NCBI GenBank assembly: GCA_947630545.1
Contig: CANRHX010000016.1
Span: 1-37,396 of the forward strand
Source of the DNA: an uncultured Clostridia bacterium
Lineage (GTDB): Bacteria; Bacillota; Clostridia; TANB77; CAG-508
Direction of reading: 5' to 3'
Length of the DNA stretch: 37,396 bases
Part shown: positions 1 to 7,659 of the stretch, piece after piece
Position numbering within the stretch: the stretch's first letter is position 1
Layout of the letters: every line of letters begins with the position of its first letter
The notes under the pieces: model-generated
The model's database searches: none
Seen by the model: only the letters and a program-made list of their open reading frames with translations
What the model was told of the DNA's origin: nothing
Position numbers and translations under genes: made by a program

Positions 1-231
1 AAAGAAGAAAAAGAATTAGATGAATTAATAGAAAATTTTTTGAAATTAGAGCAAATTGATAAAATATATTTATATCGATTAATCAATAAAATTGAAATTG
101 ATAAAGACAAAAATGTGTATATATATTTTAATTTTTCAAAGTTAAATTCTATTAATGAAAACTTAGATGAGTTTAGCAAAATTGAAGAATTAATAAATGA
201 GAAAGAAAAATTCACAAAATCTTTTATTTAG
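1..231 (+). CDS. Probable serine recombinase, C-terminal fragment (cut by window edge)
   Basis: The frame is open from the first base and ends at TAG 229-231, so the start lies outside the window. The visible 76 residues are Lys/Glu/Ile-rich and include LINKIEIDKDKN followed by VYIYFNFSKLN. That beta-strand pattern resembles the extreme C-terminus of large serine recombinases of Firmicutes mobile elements, after the coiled-coil region. The catalytic resolvase domain is not visible, so the call rests on this tail only. If right, an integrated element lies to the left and this gene marks its edge. An unrelated coiled-coil protein is the alternative. Confidence 0.5.
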   Translation, partial: KEEKELDELIENFLKLEQIDKIYLYRLINKIEIDKDKNVYIYFNFSKLNSINENLDEFSKIEELINEKEKFTKSFI

Positions 232-256
232 AATATAAATAAAAGAGGTGAAAAGA

Positions 257-1201
257 ATGAATTATAAATATTATACTTCAAATAATAATGGGCAAGATGA
301 TTATGGATTAAAATACATAAATGATGAAGGTTATGGATTGATTTGCAAAGAATATAAATTAGAATTTCCACCACAACATCAAGACAAACAGCCAGGAATG
401 GAATATTTAATGACACCAAGGCCTATATTTAACAATCCATATTATCGAGCAGCTGGTAAATTATATAATAAAGTAGCGATCATAACAGGAGGAGATTCAG
501 GAATTGGAAGGGCAGTTGCAGTAGGATTTGTAAAAGAGGGAGCTAGTGTTGTAATTGTATATTATGACGAACATAAAGATGCAGAAGAAACAAAAGAATT
601 TATTGAAAGAATGGGAGGAAAGTGCTTACTATTATCAGGGGATATTAAAGAAAAAAATTTTTGTGATAAAATTGTAGATGAAACAATGAAAAAGTTTGGT
701 AAAATTGATATTCTGGTAAACAATGCAGGAGTACAATATCAACAAAAAAGTTTATTAGATATAACAGATGAACAATTTGATTTAACAATGAAAACCAATA
801 TATATTCAATGTTTTATTTAACTAAAAGGGTACTTAAACATATGATACCTGGTGCAAGTATTATAAATGTAACATCAATAACTACATTTAAAGGAGAGCC
901 AGAATTAATAGACTATGTAACAAGTAAAGGAGCAATTGTAGGATTTACAAGGTCACTTGCAACAAATTTAGCAGAAAAAAATATAAGAGTAAATGCAGTT
1001 TCACCAGGGGTATTTTGGACACCATTACAACCAGCATGTTGGGAAGCAGAAAAAATACCAACGCTTGGTTCAGATGCACCAATGGGCAGAGCAGGTCATC
1101 CATATGAAATAGCGCCATTATTTATTTACTTAGCAAGTGATGATTCTTCATATGTTACAGGTCAAGTTATGCATATAAATGGTGGTGAATACAAAGGATA
1201 G
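257..1201 (+). CDS. SDR family oxidoreductase (YhdF/YhxC-like)
   Basis: A 314-residue NAD(P)-dependent short-chain dehydrogenase/reductase. A roughly 65-residue N-terminal extension with PPQHQDKQPG and YLMTPRP is typical of the Bacillus YhdF/YhxC/YhxD (general stress protein 39-like) group. The Rossmann fold follows: cofactor motif TGGDSGIGR, structural NNAG, catalytic Ser in NVTSITTF and catalytic YVTSK. C-terminal SYVTGQVMHINGGE is standard for the superfamily. GTG at 248 is in frame, but AGAGGTG at 244-250 is well placed for ATG 257. Substrate is unknown. Relatives are linked to general stress, but nothing here shows regulation. Confidence 0.9.
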   Translation: MNYKYYTSNNNGQDDYGLKYINDEGYGLICKEYKLEFPPQHQDKQPGMEYLMTPRPIFNNPYYRAAGKLYNKVAIITGGDSGIGRAVAVGFVKEGASVVIVYYDEHKDAEETKEFIERMGGKCLLLSGDIKEKNFCDKIVDETMKKFGKIDILVNNAGVQYQQKSLLDITDEQFDLTMKTNIYSMFYLTKRVLKHMIPGASIINVTSITTFKGEPELIDYVTSKGAIVGFTRSLATNLAEKNIRVNAVSPGVFWTPLQPACWEAEKIPTLGSDAPMGRAGHPYEIAPLFIYLASDDSSYVTGQVMHINGGEYKG

Positions 1202-1233
1202 ATATAAATTTTTTATAATACTGTAAACAAATA

Positions 1234-1262
1234 TTGAGAAATTAAAATTTTAATGATAAAAT
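1234..1262 (+). promoter_or_regulatory. Possible sigma-A promoter of the nuclease gene
   Basis: TTGAGA (1234-1239) and TAAAAT (1257-1262) are 17 bases apart, 28 bases before ATG 1290. In DNA this AT-rich such matches arise by chance, so the call is weak. Confidence 0.3.
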
Positions 1263-1289
1263 AACAAAAAACAAAAGAGGTAAAATTTT

Positions 1290-2051
1290 ATGGGAAGAAA
1301 AAAGAAAAATCTAAAACTAAATATATGGCAATGCATTTTTGCAGTAGTCATATTAATTTGTATTTCAATTTATGAATATATAAACCAAAATGATACACCA
1401 AGCAATTCAGTAAGTGATTATAATATAAATAATCAAAATATAATAATTGACTTATCTACAATTCCAGAATATGAAGGCAAGCCTTATGTTGAAATTAACA
1501 ATAATATTCCATATTTTACAGAAAAAGATTATACAACTAAAACATTTGAAAAATATAGTCAATGGGATAACTTAGGAAGAAGCGGGGTAGCTTACGCAAA
1601 TATTTGCAAAGAAATTATGCCAAAAGAAGGAGAAGAACGTGGAGAAATAGGAAATGTTAAAGATCTATCTGGATGGGTACAAAAAAGATATGATAATTTA
1701 ATAAAGGATAAATATTTATATAATCGTTGCCATCTAATTGGGTGGCAACTTGCAGGAGAAAATGCAAATAAAAACAATTTGATAACTGGGACAAGGTATT
1801 TAAATACAGAGGGGATGTTACCTTTTGAAAATGAAGTAGCTGAATACATAAATGAAAATAAAAAAGATCATGTTTTATATAGAGTAACACCTATTTTTGA
1901 GGATAATAATCTTTTGGCAAGTGGAGTAGAAATGGAAGCATGGTCAGTTGAAGATTCCGGTAAAGGAGTTCATTTTAATGTTTATTGTTATAATGTTCAA
2001 CCAGGAATAATTATTGATTATGCTACCGGAGAAAGCCATGCAGAAGAATAA
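1290..2051 (+). CDS. Membrane-anchored DNA/RNA non-specific endonuclease
   Basis: 253 residues. One hydrophobic segment near residues 11-29, after a Lys/Arg-rich start, suggests a signal anchor with the catalytic domain outside. The domain carries NRCHLIGWQLAGENANK and then NLITGTRYLN and GMLPFE, the His-Asn finger of the DNA/RNA non-specific endonuclease family (DNA-entry nuclease EndA/NucA-like). The catalytic His is in NRCH and the metal-binding Asn is in the following helix. Members degrade extracellular DNA or RNA, or process DNA during uptake; which applies here cannot be told. The RBS is AGAGG at 1276-1280. The gene stands alone between two unrelated genes. Confidence 0.85.
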   Translation: MGRKKKNLKLNIWQCIFAVVILICISIYEYINQNDTPSNSVSDYNINNQNIIIDLSTIPEYEGKPYVEINNNIPYFTEKDYTTKTFEKYSQWDNLGRSGVAYANICKEIMPKEGEERGEIGNVKDLSGWVQKRYDNLIKDKYLYNRCHLIGWQLAGENANKNNLITGTRYLNTEGMLPFENEVAEYINENKKDHVLYRVTPIFEDNNLLASGVEMEAWSVEDSGKGVHFNVYCYNVQPGIIIDYATGESHAEE

Positions 2052-2111
2052 TTATGGTACTTTAAACTCTTATAAAGTAACTAAAAAAGTTTGTAAGTAT
2101 AAAAAATTTAC

Positions 2112-2139
2112 AAAATTACAATAAAGATATTGTAATTTT
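2112..2139 (+). terminator. Hairpin after the nuclease gene
   Basis: Arms AAAATTACAAT (2112-2122) and ATTGTAATTTT (2129-2139) pair perfectly around a 6-base loop, followed by a short T-rich stretch. It is AT-only apart from two G-C pairs, so termination would be weak. The TTGTAA at 2130-2135 with TATAAT at 2153-2158 (17-base spacer) could be a promoter for the next gene. Confidence 0.4.
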
Positions 2140-2243
2140 ATGTCAAACAATATATAATTACTCTTAAGTTTATTTCTTAATACTATTAAATCAGGTAGTA
2201 TATTTCCATTATAAAAACAAAAAAACGAAGGAGTGATTGCATA

Positions 2244-2960
2244 TTGAATTTAGACTTAGTAAATGATTTATTTAATAATTTAAAGGAGAAAAATTTAGTG
2301 CAAAATTTTATAAAAGAATTATCAAATTATTTAGAAAAAAATTTAAGTACTAATCCCGAAAATCCTGTAGCAAATAATACTTGGAATAATTTACTTGCAG
2401 AAAATTTAGAAATAGATAACAAAAAAATAATTTTAAAATATAGAAACGAAATGTTACTGGAAAGAGCAAATATCTTACAAAATTATGCTTTAAAAACTAA
2501 AGATAAAGGTGAAATGTATTATATCTATGCTGTAAATTCTAATAATAGTAATTCTTTTAATTTATGCATTTGTGAATCAGGGAAAAATCATCAAGTAATT
2601 ACAAAATCAAAAGAAGAATTACCAGAAGATGTTACTTTAGGAAGCGTATTAAGGAAAAATGATATGGATTTTGTACTAGATCAAGAGGGGACAAAGTGTG
2701 TTGAAACAGAAATAAATAGAATGATTAAAGAAAAAATAGAAGAACAACATGAATATTTAGATAGCAAGAGAGTTGAAGGACATATATATGAAGCAGATGA
2801 AAAATATTCAGGGAGAATTTGGTTATATGATTTAAACAATAAAGAGGGTGTAGGCATAGAAGGAATTGAAGAAGTAGAATTTCCACCAAGTTTGTATGAA
2901 ACAGTTAAAAAAGGAGACAAGTTTATTTATCAAAATGGAGAATATCAAAAATATGAATAG
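2244..2960 (+). CDS. Unknown protein, 238 aa
   Basis: I do not recognise this family. The start is TTG 2244, chosen because GAAGGAGTGA (2227-2236) lies 7 bases upstream and no ATG fits. There is no signal peptide or membrane segment, so it is probably cytoplasmic. The N-terminal part is helical and charged. The last 60 residues (from VEGHIYEAD on, with SGRIWLYDL and KKGDKFIYQNGEYQ) look like a small beta-barrel. The gene ends 14 bases from the point where the convergent M14 peptidase remnant loses its homology, so its 3' flank is a rearrangement junction. No nearby gene suggests a role. Confidence 0.6.
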   Translation: MNLDLVNDLFNNLKEKNLVQNFIKELSNYLEKNLSTNPENPVANNTWNNLLAENLEIDNKKIILKYRNEMLLERANILQNYALKTKDKGEMYYIYAVNSNNSNSFNLCICESGKNHQVITKSKEELPEDVTLGSVLRKNDMDFVLDQEGTKCVETEINRMIKEKIEEQHEYLDSKRVEGHIYEADEKYSGRIWLYDLNNKEGVGIEGIEEVEFPPSLYETVKKGDKFIYQNGEYQKYE

Positions 2961-3441
2961 GTTGGTATATTTTTAAATCCACACCTCTCGAATTTGCTTT
3001 CCAACCAGTAGGAAAAGGAATATCAGGATAATTATTAGAAATTGCTAAAGCCTGCTCAAAAGCAACAGAATTGCTAGGTAAAGAGCTAGTTGCTAAATTT
3101 ACTCCATCAGGATTAACCATAGGAACAATAAAAATAGAAACAGAATTAAACAAATTTCTAACATTATATCCATAAATATTTGTATTAGAAACATAGGCAT
3201 TTGCATAATCTTCAATAAATCTCATAAGAACAACGCTTGTAATCCATTCGTTAGCGTGAATACTTGCAGAATAAAAAACTTGTTTAGGACCCTTGCCAAG
3301 TTTTACAGCAAAAATATCATCACCCAAAAGGCTATTACCAATAGATTGTAAATTCAAAAAAGGAAAATTCCTAACTAAATCAATTAAATTCTGGCGTAAA
3401 ATAGTAGAATTATATGTAATATTAGTAGGAACAATACTCAT
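2923..3441 (-). pseudogene. Truncated M14 zinc carboxypeptidase (gamma-D-Glu-Dap peptidase type)
   Basis: The protein starts MSIVPTNITYNS (ATG 3441-3439, with GGGTGA 6 bases upstream on this strand). It contains HANEWITS, whose His and Glu are the first two zinc ligands of peptidase family M14, then PMVNPDGVNL and GWKANSRGVDL. Relatives of the Bacillus endopeptidase I group continue with NLQYP and later supply the third zinc His and the catalytic Glu. Here homology stops at about base 2974. The last 16 codons are read from the antisense of the neighbouring gene's 3' end, stopping at 2923. About half the catalytic domain is gone, so it should be inactive. The break is not at a CGG codon, unlike the frameshifted genes elsewhere in this window. 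Confidence 0.8.
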
Positions 3442-3567
3442 AAAAATCACCCAATTAATATTATGAAAATTTAGAAAAAAAGTGAATAAAATATAAAAAT
3501 AATATTTACAAATTTAAAATAATATGATTAAATTATACAGAAAATAAAAAATGAAAGGGGTAAAAAA

Positions 3568-4485
3568 ATGGAAGAAAACCAAAATGAAAACCAAAATTCA
3601 AATGAAAACCAAAGCGTAAATCAAACTCAAAATACAAATCCAGCTCAAAATCAAAATGTAAATCAAACACAATACACAAATCCAAATCAAGGTCAAAACA
3701 AAAGTAATGCACTTATGGTAATTATAATTATTCTAGTAATAATTATTGCTGCAGGAGGAACATATGCATTTATGACAATTAACAATTTACAAAATAACAA
3801 TGGAAACAATCAAGCAACTGTAGAAAATGTTACAGCAGGAGAAAATGTGACAAGCGAAAGCGGAATGACAGAAAACACTACAAATAATAGCAATGAAACT
3901 TATGGAAATACAACTGAGGAAAATGCAACAACAAATGAAGTAATAACAGATACTTCTTCAGAAGGTGCAAAAGCTTCAACATTAGAAAATCCACTTAAGC
4001 TAGGAGAATGGGGATTAGCATCTAAATATGTATCTAAATATCTTTCTGAAAAATATAGTAACACTGACTATACAGATGTACCAGTAAGAGTAACAAAAGT
4101 TACAAGAGGTGATGAAGCTACAAAAATAGTAAAAGATTGGTGCAATGGACAAAGTTTTTACAAATATCAAGATCCAAAAGCAAATACAGAATGGACTGTA
4201 ATAGACTATGAAGTAGATTTATCAAAATTAACATTTGATGAAGGAACAATAGGAACATCTATAGATGTAAGTACTGCTGTAAAAGGATTAGATGGTGGAT
4301 CAGTAAAATACAATGACATCACTTACATTTTAACAACTACAAATACTTCAAGTAGGGAATATGCAAAAAAACCAGGAATTTATAAAGGACAATTTATAGT
4401 TACTTTACCACAAGGTTGTAAAGACTATGTAGTTGTATTAGGAAGCAAATATAATGGAACAGAATCATATTTTAAATGTGAATAA
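3568..4485 (+). CDS. Membrane-anchored unknown protein with Asn/Gln-rich N-terminus
   Basis: 305 residues. Residues 1-47 are almost only N, Q, E, T and S in imperfect repeats (ENQN, NQTQNTNP). A membrane segment follows (about residues 49-70, LMVIIIILVIIIAAGG), then a Thr/Asn/Glu linker to about 135, then a globular domain beginning NPLKLGEWG with two Cys residues near the middle and C-terminus. The layout, a short cytoplasmic tail with an exported beta-rich domain, resembles the DUF4352-type lipoprotein/Ig-like domains, but I cannot assign it. The RBS is AAAGGGG at 3554-3560. A strong terminator follows, so it is probably monocistronic. Confidence 0.7.
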   Translation: MEENQNENQNSNENQSVNQTQNTNPAQNQNVNQTQYTNPNQGQNKSNALMVIIIILVIIIAAGGTYAFMTINNLQNNNGNNQATVENVTAGENVTSESGMTENTTNNSNETYGNTTEENATTNEVITDTSSEGAKASTLENPLKLGEWGLASKYVSKYLSEKYSNTDYTDVPVRVTKVTRGDEATKIVKDWCNGQSFYKYQDPKANTEWTVIDYEVDLSKLTFDEGTIGTSIDVSTAVKGLDGGSVKYNDITYILTTTNTSSREYAKKPGIYKGQFIVTLPQGCKDYVVVLGSKYNGTESYFKCE

Positions 4486-4491
4486 AAAACT

Positions 4492-4522
4492 AAAAGCAAG
4501 TGTGTATAGTGCACTTGCTTTT
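4492..4522 (+). terminator. Rho-independent terminator
   Basis: AAAAGCAAGTG (4492-4502) and CACTTGCTTTT (4512-4522) form a perfect 11-bp stem with a 9-base loop, 6 bases after the stop codon. The A and T runs at the ends make it usable on both strands. Confidence 0.8.
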
Positions 4523-4559
4523 GTGACATTATAACTATAGTATATAAAAGAGGAATAAA

Positions 4560-5258
4560 ATGGAGTTTATAAAAGAAAAATGGAATAAAAAAGATATAGA
4601 AGAATTTAATAAATATTTAAATTCTATAAAAAGATTAGAAAAAATAGAGTTTACCAAAAAAACTGTTAATACAAATATGAAAATACTTGCAATTCCAATA
4701 CCAAAATTAAGAATTATTGCAAAAGAGATTGCAAAGGGAAATTACTTAAGTTATTTAAATTATTTTAATAATAAGTATTATGAAAATACTCTAATTAATG
4801 TATTTTTAATAAACAAAATTGATGATATTAAAACAAAAAAGTATTATTTATCCAACTTAAAAATTGATAATTGGTCAACAGTAGATGCAATGGCTTTTAA
4901 AATAAAAGGGAAGGAACAAGAATATTTAGACCTAGCTAAAGAATATTTAAAAAACGCAAATCCATTTGTTAGAAGAATTGGAGTTAGAATATTATTTAAT
5001 TATACAGAAAATGAAAATTTGACAGAGATATTTGAAATAATTAACTCACTTTATAATGAAGAAGAATACTATGTAAACATGGCAGTTGCATGGTTAATGT
5101 GCGAAATAGTAATAAAAAATAAGAGCCAAGCATTTGAATATTTGAAACAACATCATTTAAATAAATTTACAATAAATAAAACTATTTCCAAATGTAGAGA
5201 TAGTTTTAGAGTAAATAATATAGATAAAGAATTTTTATTAAAATATAGAGTAAAATAA
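4560..5258 (+). CDS. AlkD-like DNA alkylation repair protein
   Basis: 232 residues of helical HEAT-like repeats, as in the AlkC/AlkD DNA glycosylases that remove N3- and N7-alkylated purines without base flipping. Supporting motifs are GVRILFNY for a repeat helix, NWSTVDAMAF around the mid-protein Trp-Asp, and YYVNMAVAWLMCE, which matches the conserved YYV.MA.AW helix. Length is normal for the family. The RBS is AGAGG near 4550. The gene directly precedes ssrA and is read the same way, with no terminator visible between them. Confidence 0.85.
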   Translation: MEFIKEKWNKKDIEEFNKYLNSIKRLEKIEFTKKTVNTNMKILAIPIPKLRIIAKEIAKGNYLSYLNYFNNKYYENTLINVFLINKIDDIKTKKYYLSNLKIDNWSTVDAMAFKIKGKEQEYLDLAKEYLKNANPFVRRIGVRILFNYTENENLTEIFEIINSLYNEEEYYVNMAVAWLMCEIVIKNKSQAFEYLKQHHLNKFTINKTISKCRDSFRVNNIDKEFLLKYRVK

Positions 5259-5267
5259 AAATAGTAA

Positions 5268-5296
5268 TGGACAAAAACTCTTAAAAATGCTATAAT
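5268..5296 (+). promoter_or_regulatory. Promoter of ssrA
   Basis: TGGACA (5268-5273) and TATAAT (5291-5296) are 17 bases apart. The mature tmRNA 5' end at 5317 is 20 bases past the -10 box, which leaves a short leader for RNase P to remove. Confidence 0.7.
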
Positions 5297-5316
5297 TAAA
5301 TAGGTTAAATCAATAT

Positions 5317-5671
5317 GGGGGTGTAATGGTTTCGACATTGCACTAGAAGTAAAAATAGCAAGTAGTGGATGGTCGCTTTGGCCACTATAAAAAAGCGAAA
5401 ATTAAAAATAAACGCTGATAAAGAAGAATTAGCATTAGCTGCCTAAGTGCAGCTACACTTTACTAAATAACCCACATATTTAGATAAAGTGCCGATTTTG
5501 TGGGAAACGAAACTGCTTTTGCTTTTAAAGTAGTGGGTATTCTAAAAAGCTATATTTAATTTTAGCCTGTTTGCCGGCGAAAATTAGATGAATAAAAAAG
5601 ACAAAATAAACTTGTAGAAGTTTTTGTGGAAAGTGTTATGGACAGGAGTTCGACTCTCCTCACCTCCACCA
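5317..5671 (+). ncRNA. ssrA: tmRNA (10Sa RNA)
   Basis: The 5' end GGGGGTG pairs with CACCTCC just before the 3' ACCA (5668-5671), giving the tRNA-like acceptor stem. GGTTTCGACATTG (5328-5340) and GGAGTTCGACTCTCC are the conserved tRNA-like domain and T-arm. An open stretch 5414-5446 reads ADKEELALAA and then TAA, a plausible 10-residue proteolysis tag ending in the usual LAA-type degron. The exact resume codon is my inference; GCT 5414 gives normal tag length. CCA is encoded. It rescues stalled ribosomes, which is of interest beside the CGG frameshift phenomenon in this window. Confidence 0.95.
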
Positions 5672-5716
5672 ATATTCATTTATAAATAAGTCTAAAAAGA
5701 AAATTCCAAAAAATGG

Positions 5717-5745
5717 TTGCATAAATTTGGAAATAATAGTATAAT
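5717..5745 (+). promoter_or_regulatory. Promoter of the glycosyltransferase gene
   Basis: TTGCAT (5717-5722) and TATAAT (5740-5745) with a 17-base spacer. The same TTGCAT/17/TATAAT arrangement precedes rimP. The leader then holds an AT-only inverted repeat (about 5761-5785). Confidence 0.65.
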
Positions 5746-5806
5746 AAAAAAGATGGCATAATAATATTAGATAAGAAATATTATTAAAAAAAAAGAGGGG
5801 TATAAA

Positions 5807-7069
5807 ATGGAATATTTATATATACTAAAAGAAGCATTAGTATGGATATTAACAATATTTTGGATTTATCAAATAACAATAAGCCTATGTTCTTTAGTAA
5901 AATTAAAAGATAAGCCTTTAAAAATAGAAAAAGACCATAGATTTATGGCAATTATACCAGCACACAATGAAGAAGCAGTAGTAGTTAATTTAATAGAAAG
6001 TTTAAAAAATCAAACCTACAATAAAGAATTATATGATATATATGTAATAGCAGACAATTGCACAGACAATACAGCAAAAGTAGCAAAAGAAGCTGGAGCT
6101 ATAGTATATGAAAGATTTGATGAAATAAATAAAACAAAAGGATATGCTTTAAACTGGTTTCTAAAACAAAAAATAGAAGAAAACGCTCCATATGATGCAT
6201 TTTTTGTATTTGATGCAGACAACATTGTAGACAAGAATTTCATAAAAAATATGAACAAAAAACTATGCCAAGGAGAAGATGTAGTACAAGGATATAGAGA
6301 TATAAAAAATCCTACAGACAGTTGGATTACTGCAGGATACGCAATATTTTATTGGACACTACATAGATTCTATCATTTAGCAAGATACAATATAGGATTA
6401 TCACCATTGCTAAACGGAACAGGATTTATGGTTAGATTTGATGTAGTAAAACCAAATGGATGGGATACAGAAACACTAACAGAAGATATTGAATTTTCAT
6501 TAAAAAGAATAATTGCAGGAAAAAGATTAGGTTGGGCAACAGATGCAATAGTATATGATGAGCAACCAGTAGGGTTTAAACAAAGCTGGTCACAAAGAAG
6601 TAGATGGACAGTGGGACATATCCAATGTTTATCAAAATATACAAAACCATTAGTAATTGCAACAAAGGAAAACAAAACATTAATGAACTTAGATGGTGTT
6701 TTATATATACTTGGAAGTATACCAATGTTTGTTGCAACATTAGTTTTACTTTTAGTAAACTTCTTACTATATGCAGGAGAAGGAATGACATCAATTGAAT
6801 TAGTAGAAAATGTTATAAGATATGTATTACCAACATTTTTCTTACCAATATTTACAGCAATTATTGTTATGGTATTAGATAAAAGACCAATTAAGCCAAT
6901 GATAAAAGGACTTCTATGTTATCCATTATTTTTAGGATCATGGTTATTAATAAACTTTAAATGTTTATTTAAAAGAGAAACAACATGGGAAAAAATCAAT
7001 CATGTTAGAAATATTAAAATTTCAGATGTAAATGAAGAACAAGAAGAATTAGAAAAACAAAAAATTTAA
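5807..7069 (+). CDS. Membrane glycosyltransferase, GT2 family
   Basis: 420 residues. One N-terminal membrane helix (about 8-30) precedes a GT-A domain: IIPAHNEE at the nucleotide-sugar site, DADN as the metal-binding DxD-type motif, LTEDIEF with the catalytic TED, and QRSRW, the Q-x-x-R-W acceptor/processivity motif of hyaluronan, cellulose and chitin synthase-like enzymes. Two or three further membrane helices lie around residues 300-320, 340-365 and 370-390. It probably polymerises and exports a polysaccharide or transfers sugar to a lipid. Sugar identity is unknown. It has its own promoter and stands alone between tmRNA and the rimP operon. The tail is acidic and short. Confidence 0.88.
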   Translation: MEYLYILKEALVWILTIFWIYQITISLCSLVKLKDKPLKIEKDHRFMAIIPAHNEEAVVVNLIESLKNQTYNKELYDIYVIADNCTDNTAKVAKEAGAIVYERFDEINKTKGYALNWFLKQKIEENAPYDAFFVFDADNIVDKNFIKNMNKKLCQGEDVVQGYRDIKNPTDSWITAGYAIFYWTLHRFYHLARYNIGLSPLLNGTGFMVRFDVVKPNGWDTETLTEDIEFSLKRIIAGKRLGWATDAIVYDEQPVGFKQSWSQRSRWTVGHIQCLSKYTKPLVIATKENKTLMNLDGVLYILGSIPMFVATLVLLLVNFLLYAGEGMTSIELVENVIRYVLPTFFLPIFTAIIVMVLDKRPIKPMIKGLLCYPLFLGSWLLINFKCLFKRETTWEKINHVRNIKISDVNEEQEELEKQKI

Positions 7070-7086
7070 AAAAATGTGAAAAAACC

Positions 7087-7115
7087 TTGCATTTATACCA
7101 AAAATTGGGTATAAT
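7087..7115 (+). promoter_or_regulatory. Promoter of the rimP-infB operon
   Basis: TTGCAT (7087-7092), a 17-base spacer, then TATAAT (7110-7115). The next gene is rimP at 7191, so the leader is about 70 bases long and includes the hairpin at 7139-7163. Confidence 0.75.
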
Positions 7116-7138
7116 AATTAAAGCAATAAATAAAACAG

Positions 7139-7163
7139 AAGAGTGGGAGCAAATCCCACTCTT
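7139..7163 (+). promoter_or_regulatory. Leader hairpin upstream of rimP
   Basis: AAGAGTGGG (7139-7147) and CCCACTCTT (7155-7163) pair perfectly around the 7-base loop AGCAAAT. It lies inside the predicted leader, after the promoter and 27 bases before the start codon. The sequence after it is only weakly T-rich (AATTAGTATAATTT), so it is not a classical terminator. It could stabilise the mRNA or act as an attenuator. Confidence 0.6.
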
Positions 7164-7190
7164 AATTAGTATAATTTAAAAGGAGGTTAC

Positions 7191-7643
7191 ATGGCGAGCA
7201 TAGAAGAAAAAGTAGAAAAACTTCTAAAAAATAAAATAGAAGCATTAGGATATGATTTATATGATGTAGAATATGCAAAAGAAGGATCAAGCTATTTTTT
7301 AAGAATATACATAGATAAATCTGATGGAATTAATCTAGACGATTGTGAAAAAGTAAATAATGAAATTACGGATGATTTAGATAATGCAGATTATATAAAA
7401 GAGCAGTATTTTTTAGAAATATCATCTCCAGGAGTAGAAAGAATATTAAGAAAAGATAAGCATTTGGAGCAGAACATAGGAAAAGAAATACATGTAAAAC
7501 TATTTAAAAAAGACGAAAATTCAAAAAAAGAATATCAAGGAATATTAAAAAATTTTAATGAACAAACAGTCACATTAGAAAATGAAATTCAGCTTCAAAG
7601 AAAGAATATAGCACAAATAAAAACAGTATATAACTGGGAATAA
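7191..7643 (+). CDS. rimP: Ribosome maturation factor RimP
   Basis: 150 residues, normal for RimP, which helps late 30S subunit assembly. The N-terminal domain shows LGYDLYDVEY and LRIYIDK, and the characteristic FLEISSPGVERILRKDKHL follows, with the SPG.(E/D)R motif. A C-terminal SH3-like fold closes the protein. The AAAGGAGGT ribosome binding site at 7179-7186 is near perfect. It is the first gene of the operon and ends 16 bases before nusA. Confidence 0.96.
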   Translation: MASIEEKVEKLLKNKIEALGYDLYDVEYAKEGSSYFLRIYIDKSDGINLDDCEKVNNEITDDLDNADYIKEQYFLEISSPGVERILRKDKHLEQNIGKEIHVKLFKKDENSKKEYQGILKNFNEQTVTLENEIQLQRKNIAQIKTVYNWE

Positions 7644-7659
7644 AGAAGGAGGAATAAAA

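Noticed and set aside
6604..6798. Short plus-strand ORF inside the glycosyltransferase gene
   Set aside because: It lies wholly within a well-supported gene in another frame, with no RBS.
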